Virus record (IMG/VR): IMGVR_UViG_3300017990_000058
Coordinates: 1 to 22,976 of that record
From: a virus
Length of the DNA stretch: 22,976 nucleotides
Strand: one strand, 5' to 3'
Shown in pieces: positions 1 to 7,243 of the stretch. The notes beneath the pieces were generated by a model, which was not told where the DNA came from, ran no database searches, and worked only from the letters and a program-made list of their open reading frames with translations. Positions within the stretch are counted from its first letter, which is position 1. Each line of letters opens with the position of its first letter. A program made the translations under genes and the position numbers.

Positions 1-8
1 GTTGACTG

Positions 9-446
9 ATGAAAAAGCTATTATTTGCATTTAGTCTGCCGATTTTGCTGTTTTGTCTGCAAATACCTCCAGCGGGCGCGCAGCCGGCGGCGACGGCGGT
101 CTGTGACAACGGAACTGAATTGACGATCCACAAAGAAAAACAGTTTGAAATATGCTGGGAACGAAACCCGGAACCGGATGTCGATAAGTATCAGATTTAC
201 ATATCAATGACCGAGGGGCAAGTCGAGGCGACTTTCGGCGAGCCGGTCGACGTGGCCATGGCATGTAATGATAATTATTGCTTTTCGGGGCCGCTGGTCA
301 AGCCGGAGGTCGGGACGTATTGGTTTACCGTAACAGCATTAGACACGTCACAAAATCTCGAAAGTGCGCATAGTAACGAGGTCAAGCTTGTAATAGAGGA
401 CAGAACACCGAGCAAGCCGAGCGGATGCAGCATTCGATTATTCTAA
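9..446 (+). CDS. secreted protein with Fn3-like domain
   Basis: A 145-residue protein with an obvious Sec signal peptide: Lys-Lys at residues 3-4, a hydrophobic stretch to about residue 18, then PPAGAQPA, where cleavage after AGA is plausible. The mature part looks like a single fibronectin type III-like beta-sandwich. It has a CWERNPEPDVDKYQIY segment near residue 50 and GTYWFTVTALDTSQN near residue 102, the usual strand pattern of Fn3 domains, plus four or more Cys that could form disulfides outside the cytoplasm. The ATG lies in TGATG, so it overlaps by one base the stop of a gene that lies mostly off the left edge, suggesting translational coupling in a late operon. The sequence is clearly richer in G and C than the replication genes. 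It may be a surface-binding or tail/lysis-associated protein; the exact role is not visible. Confidence 0.8.
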   Translation: MKKLLFAFSLPILLFCLQIPPAGAQPAATAVCDNGTELTIHKEKQFEICWERNPEPDVDKYQIYISMTEGQVEATFGEPVDVAMACNDNYCFSGPLVKPEVGTYWFTVTALDTSQNLESAHSNEVKLVIEDRTPSKPSGCSIRLF

Positions 447-458
447 AACGGAGAAACT

Positions 459-884
459 ATGACCAGCCCAAGACGAGCAAGCGACAACGGAGCGGAATTT
501 GTTTTCAGGTACCGAAAGGTCTTTGATATTACAACGGCAATAGCAATAATTGGCATACTGGTTTCTGGTGCGATGTGGGTACAGGCGACCGAAGATAGGA
601 TCAAAGCAGTTAATACGGCCCAAGTTCAAGCTCGAATGAATTGTGACGACAATTTTCGGATATTAGAGCGTCGAATCGAAAAGGAGAGCGCTGAAATAAA
701 ACGCCAGCAAGCAATCGACAAACAACATATTGTAGAGCTTGAGCAGCGAGAAGCGAATAACAGAGAGTTTCAGGGCGAAGTCAGATCAGACTTAAAAGCG
801 ATCAAAGAACAGCTAAACAAATTCGTTGAATCAACAACGTCGATGCTTTGGGAATTGGTTAAGAATGGTAAAGATAAGGAATGA
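459..884 (+). CDS. membrane-anchored coiled-coil protein, candidate inner-membrane spanin
   Basis: A 141-residue protein. A positively charged N-terminus (residues 1-22) is followed by one hydrophobic helix, about residues 24-43 (ITTAIAIIGILVSGAMWV). The rest is a long charged, Glu/Lys/Gln-rich segment (residues 50-130) with heptad character, typical of a coiled coil. This N-in/C-out layout is what inner-membrane spanins and some holin-associated proteins look like. A ribosome site GGAG lies 6 bases before the ATG. It sits in the late block with a lipoprotein gene (2052-2480), and its stop overlaps the next start as ATGA. The spanin role is inferred from topology and place only; a structural or holin-accessory membrane protein is equally possible. 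Confidence 0.75.
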   Translation: MTSPRRASDNGAEFVFRYRKVFDITTAIAIIGILVSGAMWVQATEDRIKAVNTAQVQARMNCDDNFRILERRIEKESAEIKRQQAIDKQHIVELEQREANNREFQGEVRSDLKAIKEQLNKFVESTTSMLWELVKNGKDKE

Positions 885-1054
885 AAAACAAACACCAGAT
901 CGAAAAAGAACTCGATGCCAATCTTACTCTGGAAGAACGTCAATCAGATATAAGTTGGAAGATCATTCGGCATACCGGCAGAGAAGTGTATGAACGGTTA
1001 ATTGAGAAAATAAAACATGGTTCCAGAAACCAAAATAATTCGCATAGAAAATAA
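881..1054 (+). CDS. small hypothetical protein, 57 aa
   Basis: A short gene whose ATG overlaps the stop of the upstream membrane protein as ATGA and whose 3' end overlaps the DUF5675 gene start at 1017. The product begins MKNKHQIEKELDANLTLEER, is highly charged and predicted helical, and has no membrane segment or Cys. The upstream GGTAAAGATAAGGA gives a weak ribosome site, consistent with coupled translation. The family is not recognised. The back-to-back overlaps on both sides are the main reason to believe it is expressed. Confidence 0.6.
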   Translation: MKNKHQIEKELDANLTLEERQSDISWKIIRHTGREVYERLIEKIKHGSRNQNNSHRK

Positions 1055-1442
1055 TAAAGCCCACGGCATGTTCGGCGTGCTGCTTGTCTACGACACAGCA
1101 TTTTGTGTGACACTGGAACCGCCCTGGAAAGAGAACGAGATCAATGTGTCTTGTATTCCTGCAGGCCGGTATCTCTGCACAAAATATACAAGCCGTAAAT
1201 ATCCTGCCACATATCAAGTTAATAGCGTGCCAGGGCGGACAAGGATATTATTCCACCCAGGCAACACAGTTGAAGATACAACTGGGTGTGTGATTCTAGG
1301 GCAATATTTCGGTAAGCTACGGACAAGCCAGCGAGCCATTTTGAACAGCGGCAACACGTTTCGCGATTTTATTGCGTGGATCGGCAGCAATCAAAATTTC
1401 TGGCTTGAAATAGAAACGGCGTATGGACACGATAGCGTATAA
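1017..1442 (+). CDS. DUF5675 family protein
   Basis: A 141-residue protein matching the DUF5675 pattern by eye. It has TLEPPWKENEINVSCIPAGR (residues about 32-51), then the VPGRTRILFHPGNT segment and DTTGCVILG near residue 90. The His-Pro-Gly-Asn and Gly-Cys pair resembles the arrangement in L,D-transpeptidase-like folds, but this is a resemblance only; the family has no function I can state firmly. DUF5675 genes are common next to holin and lysis genes of tailed phages. Its start overlaps the 57-aa gene and its end overlaps the DUF1353 gene by 20 bases, so it is part of one compact operon. The ribosome site is weak (TTGAG), suggesting coupling. Confidence 0.85.
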   Translation: MVPETKIIRIENNKAHGMFGVLLVYDTAFCVTLEPPWKENEINVSCIPAGRYLCTKYTSRKYPATYQVNSVPGRTRILFHPGNTVEDTTGCVILGQYFGKLRTSQRAILNSGNTFRDFIAWIGSNQNFWLEIETAYGHDSV

Positions 1443-1833
1443 AAAAGGCTTCAAGTACCAGCTGGTCAAGGATTATGTCGTTGATACGGACGTCATACCG
1501 AGCGGCAACATATCGACTGAGTATATCGACTTGAGCATGGCCGGCACGTTGACGATAAAAAAAGGTTACGCATGGGACGGACCGAGCGGCCCGACGATTG
1601 ACACGTCAAACTTTATGCGTGCAAGCTTGGTGCATGATGCACTTTACCAGCTTATGCGCGAAAATCGCATATCGCGAAGTTATCGCGAAAAAGCCGACGG
1701 TCTTTTAAAACAAATGTGCATAGACGATGGCATGAGCCGGTTGCGTGCGTGGTATGTGCATTTTGCAGTTGATCGAGCGGCAAAGCGAAACGCTCGGCCG
1801 AGCAAACGTCGATCAACATTATATGCACCATAA
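1423..1833 (+). CDS. DUF1353 family phage protein
   Basis: A 136-residue protein with the DUF1353 signature: GYAWDGPSGPTIDTSNFMRA at about residues 48-67, followed by LVHDALYQLMRE and a YREKADGLLKQM helix. The conserved Trp-Asp-Gly-Pro-Ser-Gly-Pro and His-Asp residues are intact. DUF1353 proteins occur in the lysis/late region of many tailed phages; their biochemical role is not established. The start overlaps the DUF5675 gene by 20 bases. The C-terminal tail (about residues 118-132) is strongly basic. It is complete and of normal length for the family. Confidence 0.9.
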   Translation: MDTIAYKKGFKYQLVKDYVVDTDVIPSGNISTEYIDLSMAGTLTIKKGYAWDGPSGPTIDTSNFMRASLVHDALYQLMRENRISRSYREKADGLLKQMCIDDGMSRLRAWYVHFAVDRAAKRNARPSKRRSTLYAP

Positions 1834-1848
1834 ACAAAGGGGCGAATC

Positions 1849-2055
1849 ATGAAAATTAAAGATGTTTTCAAATCTCGAACGGTTTCTTTTAACGCCTTGA
1901 TTGGGGCGGCCGTGCCGATCTGGAACCATGTTGCGGCGCTGGCATTTCCGCAAGCGGTTATCGGGGCAGAATTAGCGAACAACATGCTTGTTTTTGGCAA
2001 TTTGCTATTACGCTTTATGACAGACGGACCGGTCGGAAAGGAGCAAGGAAAATGA
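1849..2055 (+). CDS. small hydrophobic protein, possible lysis accessory
   Basis: A 68-residue protein with a clear ribosome site (AAAGGGGCGAATC before the ATG). After a short basic N-terminus the rest is largely hydrophobic, with a possible membrane segment around residues 13-34 and a second weakly hydrophobic segment ending NLLLRFMTDGP. The tail pattern L-x-x-L-R-F-x-T-x-x-P is one I associate with small phage proteins encoded near holins, but I cannot name the family. The stop overlaps the next ATG (ATGA). It could be a holin or antiholin-like protein, or a soluble small helical protein. Confidence 0.65.
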   Translation: MKIKDVFKSRTVSFNALIGAAVPIWNHVAALAFPQAVIGAELANNMLVFGNLLLRFMTDGPVGKEQGK

Positions 2056-2480
2056 AAAAAATCATAATTGTTTTTTTATCAATTCTATTTTTATTCAGCT
2101 GCGTTCATTTAATAAAGCAGCCGAGTGTATGTGACCAACCAGGAGCCGAGAAATCCTATCTATGCGCACAATGCGAATCAATAGGGGCACGGATTGAAGA
2201 TGTGGATCTGTTTCTGCAGATTGCAACTGCTGAAATAGATGTCGATAAAGAGGAAGTCCTGAAGTTTTTAGATGATGTCGAATCGTTTCTTTTAGTAACC
2301 AGCAGCTATGTTGAACTATTCATATTCGTAAATCGGTATATCGACATCAGCGACACTTCTACCTTAATCATATCGCAATATTTAAAGCACCTTAATTCAC
2401 CAGCTATGATCAGCGAGTTTGATCGAGGCTTGCTAATGATTCATATTGAGAATCAGAGACAGCTTTTAAGAACATTATAG
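2052..2480 (+). CDS. lipoprotein
   Basis: A 142-residue protein with a type II signal sequence: MKK, a hydrophobic core, and the lipobox LFSC with Cys17 as the lipidated residue. The mature part has three more Cys (CDQ, LCAQC) and then a long, acidic, mostly helical domain. The predicted location is the periplasmic face of the inner or outer membrane. It is the last gene of the plus-strand block, 72 bases before a strong terminator. As a phage-encoded lipoprotein next to a membrane-anchored coiled-coil protein it could be the outer-membrane half of a spanin pair, or a superinfection-exclusion lipoprotein. Neither is proven by sequence. Confidence 0.8.
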   Translation: MKKIIIVFLSILFLFSCVHLIKQPSVCDQPGAEKSYLCAQCESIGARIEDVDLFLQIATAEIDVDKEEVLKFLDDVESFLLVTSSYVELFIFVNRYIDISDTSTLIISQYLKHLNSPAMISEFDRGLLMIHIENQRQLLRTL

Positions 2481-2551
2481 CTGCGGCGTTGGTGGCCTAT
2501 AGGCTACATCAAATAAAAAATAACCAGGTGAGCAGCCACGGCGCAAGCGGG

Positions 2552-2580
2552 ACCGGGAGTTAAATTAGCTCCCGGTTTTT
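2552..2580 (+). terminator. intrinsic terminator of the plus-strand late operon
   Basis: A perfect 8-bp stem ACCGGGAG/CTCCCGGT (2552-2559 with 2569-2576), 9-base loop, followed by a T-run (2576-2580). It ends the rightward lysis-side operon. The minus-strand VRR-NUC gene stops inside the loop (stop at 2565-2567), so the same stem lies at the 3' end of the converging transcript. On that strand the stem is followed by CCCGC rather than a U-run, so it should terminate efficiently only on the plus strand. Confidence 0.88.
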
Positions 2581-2861
2581 ATTAATGACAGGATTAAATC
2601 AATATCTTGTTTACTGTAAACGACATACATATAGGGCGTTGATTTCTCGATTACGTGAATAAAATATTTTTGTAACAGAGTAAGTTTACCTGTTTTACGC
2701 TTTACTTCTATAAAGATAGGCGGGATATTCGGTATAAATACTATTCTATCAGGTACTCCACGATGCTGCAATGAGTTCCACTTTAAAGCTACTCCTCCTA
2801 ATTTTTTAACTTCCTTGCACAGATACTGTTCGATTGTACGTTCTAATGGATTATCTGTCAT
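2565..2861 (-). CDS. VRR-NUC domain nuclease
   Basis: A 98-residue stand-alone VRR-NUC domain, a PD-(D/E)XK-type nuclease often found in phage replication operons. The key parts are visible: an N-terminal helix with NPLERTIEQYLCKEV, GVPDRIVFI (Asp38 of the P-D-R element), IFIEVK (Glu52, Lys54) and KLTLLQKYFI, which matches the family's conserved Lys-Leu-x-x-x-Gln. I chose the ATG at 2861, which overlaps the upstream stop by 11 bases. An in-frame ATG at 2912 would add 17 residues but overlaps the upstream gene by 62 bases and has no ribosome site. It is the last gene of the leftward operon and ends inside the terminator stem. Expected roles are resolving or trimming branched DNA; substrate not visible. 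Confidence 0.88.
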   Translation of the reverse strand: MTDNPLERTIEQYLCKEVKKLGGVALKWNSLQHRGVPDRIVFIPNIPPIFIEVKRKTGKLTLLQKYFIHVIEKSTPYMYVVYSKQDIDLILSLIKTGS

Positions 2862-3258
2862 TGTGCTGAGCTGCTCTGGTTGTATTCTTTTTAAGTACTT
2901 TTGAATACTCATAGTCTAAGTTTTCAGGAGTAATACCTACAGCTAACAGTATGTTGAGTAAGAAGCAAAGCGAATCTATCGCCTCCTCTTTAATTGCTGC
3001 TGAGGAGATCATGGGAGACTCATGTATAGCTTTATAATTTTTTGCCCATGGTTTATGTATATCACGTGAGTTATCTCCTAAAGCTTCCATTAGCTCAGTT
3101 AATTCCTCTGCTAAGCAAAACTTCATCTGCTGTATGAATTGGTAAATTTCGCCCACTGTATACTTTTCATACTCACTTGGATTTAAAAGAGGATATCCGT
3201 CTTTACTACAAAGAGTAGCTTGAAAATTTGCTTGAGCTTTTAAAATTTTATCCAACAT
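2851..3258 (-). CDS. all-alpha NTP pyrophosphatase (dimeric dUTPase / MazG-like)
   Basis: A 135-residue helical protein with the metal-binding pattern of the dimeric dUTPase/MazG superfamily: AEELTELMEAL (Glu52, Glu55) and KEEAIDSLCFLLNI (Glu92, Asp95). It then has DYEYSKVLKKNTTR, the Lys-x-x-x-Asn-x-x-Arg tail typical of dUTPase type 2. The likely reaction is dNTP to dNMP plus pyrophosphate. With ThyX and a dNMP kinase directly upstream, dUTP to dUMP is the natural guess, but other dNTP preferences (as in MazZ of base-Z phages) cannot be excluded. The start at 3258 follows GAGGGGGCAGGTG and overlaps the ThyX stop; a start at 3273 is possible. Confidence 0.8.
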   Translation of the reverse strand: MLDKILKAQANFQATLCSKDGYPLLNPSEYEKYTVGEIYQFIQQMKFCLAEELTELMEALGDNSRDIHKPWAKNYKAIHESPMISSAAIKEEAIDSLCFLLNILLAVGITPENLDYEYSKVLKKNTTRAAQHNDR

Positions 3259-4177
3259 CACCTGCCCCCTCATATATATATTTTATTTCACCAATTTGTC
3301 TAATAACTTTTTTCTTAATAGCTTCATATTTTTCATGACCTGGAAATTCGTCACGACGTTTAGGATAAAGAAACCAGTTAGCCTTGTAGTCAAATGTATC
3401 GTTTTCAGGTTTAGGCATATAAATATTACTACCTCGACCAGAAGGCACTGTTTTTTTATACCACTCGTCGGGACCGCCTATTTTGATTTTATCAATCAAA
3501 GGCGGATATTGTTTCACAATAGCTAACCACATTTGCATTGCAATAACATTATCACTCATGGGCTGTATTTGTTCGTCCAATCTTTGACGTATAAACGCCA
3601 TACAATCTTTTAAGTTACCACGTGCATAGTAAAACGTGGCAAGATTTCGCGGTAAAATAGTTCTGGCATCTAAAATAGACACTAAATTTGAATCAACCAT
3701 TTCAGCGTATAATTCTTTTGCAGCTTCTGTAATTCGCATAAAACGTTCAAGATACGCGCTTTCAGCAATGGCAGGTTTAATTACGACGTCATCATGACGT
3801 TGATCACGATCAGCAGTGCATTGTGCAGAAAAACTAAACATACGATGACGAAGGAGATGTGTGACATCGATGTAATCCATGCCGCTTATTTTAAATGTCA
3901 AATTAATTGTTTCATAAGCAGTGGGTAGCAATAAATTGTCAAATAAATCTCTTAACAGTTCATACCGCTCATGTTTTGGTATGTCATAGTAAGGCTCGTC
4001 CCGCCATGTCGCTGTACAAAAATCAGGAATATAGTTAAGTAGTTCATCAATTGTGGGGGCATATAGAAGATCAACTTTAATTGTTTCTAATTGATCGTAA
4101 TAGCAGGTGATAGATTTTTCACCTGTTTTAAGTTTTACTGGAAGCTTGACGTCTGGTAATGAGTTGTCAATAGGCAT
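3248..4177 (-). CDS. thyX: flavin-dependent thymidylate synthase ThyX, variant signature
   Basis: A 309-residue ThyX-like protein, expected to make dTMP from dUMP with methylene-tetrahydrofolate, FAD and NADPH. The signature Arg-His-Arg is at residues 110-112 (LLRHRMFSFSAQCTADRD). Canonical ThyX has RHR-x7-Ser, while here the position is Cys120. A later block (ARTILPRNLATFYYARGNLK, then IRQRLDEQIQ) matches the ThyX dUMP/FAD-binding helices. A C-terminal extension of about 70 residues lies beyond the usual catalytic core. The ribosome site AAGGAGATGAAAA is strong. The start overlaps the kinase stop and the stop overlaps the MazG-like gene. The substitution could be neutral or mark a divergent subfamily with a different dUMP-modifying reaction. 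Confidence 0.85.
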   Translation of the reverse strand: MPIDNSLPDVKLPVKLKTGEKSITCYYDQLETIKVDLLYAPTIDELLNYIPDFCTATWRDEPYYDIPKHERYELLRDLFDNLLLPTAYETINLTFKISGMDYIDVTHLLRHRMFSFSAQCTADRDQRHDDVVIKPAIAESAYLERFMRITEAAKELYAEMVDSNLVSILDARTILPRNLATFYYARGNLKDCMAFIRQRLDEQIQPMSDNVIAMQMWLAIVKQYPPLIDKIKIGGPDEWYKKTVPSGRGSNIYMPKPENDTFDYKANWFLYPKRRDEFPGHEKYEAIKKKVIRQIGEIKYIYEGAGDVG

Positions 4178-4601
4178 TTTTCATCTCCTTTAGCTTTTTA
4201 AGTATTATATTTACGCACACATTTATAGACAATCGTCCTGTATTTAAAAATAATCTATGCTGCCAGTTTGCACGTGTAAACGCCATCATGATATGATTTT
4301 GATGTTCATGGAATGTTAAGTCCCCAGGTAGCGGAGACTCATTAGCTTCTATAAACCGCTCTTTTATAAGCCAGTCTTCAGCAAAAAGACATACGTGTAA
4401 AACAGAATTTGTGTTTAGTGATTGGCACAATTGATGAAAACGTACTTCATCAAAAGGTCTACGTAGTAATTCTGCAAAGTGACGAACTGTGGTAGGGCAG
4501 CGTTCTATAACGTAGTGTTCGTAATTAGTTTTTTTGTTTAGCGCATCAACTAATGTAGATTTACCAGATTTGTCTATACCTGTAATCATTACGCAAAACA
4601 T
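4167..4601 (-). CDS. dTMP kinase-like deoxynucleotide kinase
   Basis: A 144-residue P-loop kinase. The Walker A motif GIDKSGKST is at residues 8-16, in the form used by thymidylate kinases. A basic lid-like stretch (about residues 80-90) and the ending RLFLNTGRLSINVCVNIILK resemble the C-terminal region of dNMP kinases. It is shorter than ordinary cellular TMK (about 200 residues), as is common for phage versions. Its position just before ThyX suggests phosphorylation of the ThyX product to dTDP. Start and upstream stop overlap as TAATG, with AAGGAG upstream. A kinase for another (modified) dNMP is an alternative. Confidence 0.75.
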   Translation of the reverse strand: MFCVMITGIDKSGKSTLVDALNKKTNYEHYVIERCPTTVRHFAELLRRPFDEVRFHQLCQSLNTNSVLHVCLFAEDWLIKERFIEANESPLPGDLTFHEHQNHIMMAFTRANWQHRLFLNTGRLSINVCVNIILKKLKEMKNAY

Positions 4602-5107
4602 TATAGCATAATCTCCTTTAAGGTTTCACATAATGCTGCAGCTCTTTGACGCGAGTCAATAACTACTTGAGACATATATCCATCATTACCTAACGCAACT
4701 TCATTTTCTGCGTACTGCATGCATTGTGTAACATCTGCTAACGCAACAATTCTTGACTCATAAGATTCACCCTTTTCAAATTCGATATACGCATGAAGAA
4801 TAATACTGGGTAGATCTTGTAGCGCAGTAAACTCAACATCTTTTAATGCTTTAGCTACGTTAGGATATTTTTGTTTAATTTCATGAGTTATATCATTGAC
4901 TTCATATTCAGGTATATCATGACATATTGCTAAAAGCAACGCATGTTCTAAATCAAAATCGTATAGCTCGTGTAGCTTGATGACGATACACGCAACAAGA
5001 AATGAATGAGCTGCTACTGTTTCATTTTTAATCCGCGGGAGATTACTGTAACGATTAATGTAATTGAGACGCATTAGCTTATCATAGTATTCTTTTATAT
5101 GTTGCAT
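4601..5107 (-). CDS. HD-domain phosphohydrolase, YfbR/DatZ-like
   Basis: A 168-residue HD-superfamily protein with all metal ligands visible: His34 (VAAHSF), His63-Asp64 (ICHDIPE), Glu67 and Asp125 (VALADV). The N-terminal RYSNLPRIKNETVAAHS pattern resembles 5'-deoxynucleotidase YfbR. The phage dATP triphosphohydrolase DatZ, as I recall, belongs to the same HD group. The reaction is therefore dNMP to deoxynucleoside, or dNTP to deoxynucleoside plus triphosphate; sequence alone does not decide. It lies between a deoxyribosyltransferase and a dNMP kinase, with one-base TAATG overlaps on both sides, so it clearly belongs to the nucleotide-supply group. Confidence 0.82.
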   Translation of the reverse strand: MQHIKEYYDKLMRLNYINRYSNLPRIKNETVAAHSFLVACIVIKLHELYDFDLEHALLLAICHDIPEYEVNDITHEIKQKYPNVAKALKDVEFTALQDLPSIILHAYIEFEKGESYESRIVALADVTQCMQYAENEVALGNDGYMSQVVIDSRQRAAALCETLKEIML

Positions 5108-5541
5108 TATTCAAGTTCTCCTTTCAACGTGTAATTTGGCCACGCATTAGTACGACAAAATTTTGTTATGCCTTGTCTAAGTTGCTTAACATCATAAGCA
5201 ACATAACTAGCAGACTCAGCAAGCATAATATTAAACTTCATATCATTATGTTCAAACCAGATATAGCAAATAGGAACTCCATTTGCGTATGCGTAACCCG
5301 CTTCGAACATAGTACCTACGTCTTTATCATCTGTAATTGCGACCATAAAGTCGCAATGTTTAATTTGATACGCGTTTTCTTCAAATACTTCTTCTGATGT
5401 CATGTCATTTTCAGGAGTATAAAGACAATCATCTTTAGGTGAGTAATAGGAAATCTTAACAAGTTGCAAACTCAATTTTACCAATTCAACGCGCTTTGTT
5501 TGTTCATCATTAAAAAACGGGCCCGCAATATAAGCTTTCAT
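5107..5541 (-). CDS. nucleoside 2-deoxyribosyltransferase
   Basis: A 144-residue protein of the nucleoside 2-deoxyribosyltransferase family, which exchanges the base on a 2'-deoxynucleoside or cleaves the glycosidic bond. It has the N-terminal AGPFF (residues 6-10), CDFMVAITDDKDVGTMFEAG with Asp64, Asp71/72 and the expected nucleophile Glu80, then AYANGVPICYIW. Length and motif order fit the family. The start has a strong AAGGAGGTAACAA and overlaps the helicase stop as ATGA. It is followed at once by the HD phosphohydrolase; together they could break down host deoxynucleotides and re-route deoxyribose, or act on a non-standard nucleotide. Confidence 0.88.
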   Translation of the reverse strand: MKAYIAGPFFNDEQTKRVELVKLSLQLVKISYYSPKDDCLYTPENDMTSEEVFEENAYQIKHCDFMVAITDDKDVGTMFEAGYAYANGVPICYIWFEHNDMKFNIMLAESASYVAYDVKQLRQGITKFCRTNAWPNYTLKGELE

Positions 5542-6917
5542 TTGTTACCTCCTTGTTGAAAACGTTGTTGTAGTTGGTCCCTAAACTCTCTACCAAAGTT
5601 ATCTTTAGTTTGAAGTGCAGCGTATACACTTTCATCAACAGTATTTCGAGTAAGTAAATGGTGGATAGTAACAGGCATTTTTTGATTTTGTCTATAAATA
5701 CGCCCGTTAAGTTGTCTGTATTGCTCATATGACCAGGGTAGACTATACCATATGATATTATGGCCTCCATCTTGTAAGTTCACACCGTGGGAAATAGATG
5801 CTGGATGTACTATTAGACGAGTTAATTCTTTTTTGTTCCAAGATTGAATAAGTTTAGAGGATTCTTTAACAGAAACGCCTCCGTATATTACAGGAACATT
5901 TGGAAAAACTGATTTGATAAAGTCGTACTCAAATCTATACTGTATAGCAATAAGAAAGGATTGAGATTTATAGTTAGCTAAGATGTCAGATAAGGTATCT
6001 AACTTTGTGTCGTGGATTTTATGAGCTTTATGTCCTTCATCATACATTCCGCCGCTAACAAATTGTCTAAGCTTATTTGTTAACGCTGCTGAATTTACTG
6101 CCATAAATGATGTTGAGTTTAACTCGATTAAAAATTGTTGCTCTAGTATGTTGTAATCCTTTTGATGCTTAGACGGGAGTGAACAATAGATGATATTGTT
6201 TGTAAGTTTAGGTAGTTCTAAATAATCAGATGATTGCATCTTTAAAGAAATATCTTTAACTTGATTTCCTATTTTTTTAAATGAAGATCTAAGCGGCTCC
6301 CATGTATAGCCGTAATAATCAACTTGTCTAAAATATTCTTGTCTAAACCTGTACCAACTAGTTCCTAAACGTTTACCCCGATCAAGAATATAGTACTGGG
6401 ACCAGATATTCATTAAGTTACCCGCAACAGGCTCACCAGATAAAATTATGTGTCGCTTAAACAGAGCAACCATACCTCTTAACATTTTAAAACGTTTAGT
6501 TTTAGGATCTTTTACAGCGGTTGATTCATCAAAGATAATTGTGTCAAAAGGAATATTTTTAGACGTGCGTTGCTTTTTTAAAGTACTGTACAGCCATTTT
6601 ATTGATTCATAATTTGTAATGTATATATTTGCGGGCTGCTTAAATCTTGCGTCTTTATGTTTACCGTGCAGAATTACGTGAGTTAGAGATTTTGTATGAT
6701 CCCATTTTTGTATTTCTTGAGGCCATACGTTGTAAACAACTCTAAGCGGCGCAATGATTAGACAGCCTTTAGACTTCTTAGCCTCAAGTAGGCGTTTAAT
6801 AGCAGTTAAGACTACAACAGTTTTACCTAATCCCAAGTCTAAGAATAAAGCGCAGTCGGGATGTTTTAACGTGTGGAGGACTGCCTCAACTTGATATTTA
6901 TGCGGGTTTATTTTCAT
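5538..6917 (-). CDS. SNF2/DEAD-type helicase
   Basis: A 459-residue superfamily 2 helicase of the SNF2-like type found in phage replication operons. Visible motifs: HKYQVEAV at the N-terminus; Walker A in LDLGLGKT (residues 27-34, Lys32-Thr33); Asp130-Glu131-Ser132 as motif II; LSGEPV as motif III, where SGTP is usual; a C-terminal lobe with HPASISHGVNLQDG (motif V) and QLNGRIYRQNQK (motif VI, arginine finger). I chose the ATG at 6917, 20 bases inside the upstream gene and preceded by GGAAG. An in-frame ATG at 6971 lacks a ribosome site. It probably remodels or unwinds DNA during replication or recombination alongside PolA and SSB. Confidence 0.92.
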   Translation of the reverse strand: MKINPHKYQVEAVLHTLKHPDCALFLDLGLGKTVVVLTAIKRLLEAKKSKGCLIIAPLRVVYNVWPQEIQKWDHTKSLTHVILHGKHKDARFKQPANIYITNYESIKWLYSTLKKQRTSKNIPFDTIIFDESTAVKDPKTKRFKMLRGMVALFKRHIILSGEPVAGNLMNIWSQYYILDRGKRLGTSWYRFRQEYFRQVDYYGYTWEPLRSSFKKIGNQVKDISLKMQSSDYLELPKLTNNIIYCSLPSKHQKDYNILEQQFLIELNSTSFMAVNSAALTNKLRQFVSGGMYDEGHKAHKIHDTKLDTLSDILANYKSQSFLIAIQYRFEYDFIKSVFPNVPVIYGGVSVKESSKLIQSWNKKELTRLIVHPASISHGVNLQDGGHNIIWYSLPWSYEQYRQLNGRIYRQNQKMPVTIHHLLTRNTVDESVYAALQTKDNFGREFRDQLQQRFQQGGNK

Positions 6918-7239
6918 AGACTGGGACTTCCAATTGTCTTGTGCTTTGATCAAGAATGGGTGAAACAACATCAGCTTTTACTTTTTCTAATGCTTCTGCT
7001 GTTTCTTCATAAAGATCCATTTTTATAAATCTTGTATAGCGTCCCAGTAAACGTTCTAGAATTTTAGCTCGTCGTTTATAGTTTATTTCGATAATAATTA
7101 ATAGTTCAAGTTGATATTGGGTTAAGTCTTTAATTGATTTAGACAGGACAACCCAATTCTGTAGATGTACAGCTTCTTTTTTAATTTCATCTTCTGACAC
7201 GTTAGTGTTTTTGAGAAATTTAGGCTTGATCAATTCCAT
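6898..7239 (-). CDS. hypothetical protein between polymerase and helicase
   Basis: A 113-residue soluble, helical, charged protein (begins MELIKPKFLKNTNVSEDEIK). No membrane segment, Cys pair or nuclease motif is visible, and the family is not recognised. The ATG at 7239 is preceded by AAAGGATAAGCTT, and the polymerase stop sits inside that ribosome site, so the two genes are coupled. A longer in-frame start at 7281 would lie inside the polymerase gene and lacks a ribosome site. Its 3' end overlaps the helicase start. The conserved place between PolA and the helicase suggests a replisome accessory role, which is inference only. Confidence 0.75.
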   Translation of the reverse strand: MELIKPKFLKNTNVSEDEIKKEAVHLQNWVVLSKSIKDLTQYQLELLIIIEINYKRRAKILERLLGRYTRFIKMDLYEETAEALEKVKADVVSPILDQSTRQLEVPVYENKPA

Positions 7240-7243
7240 AAGC

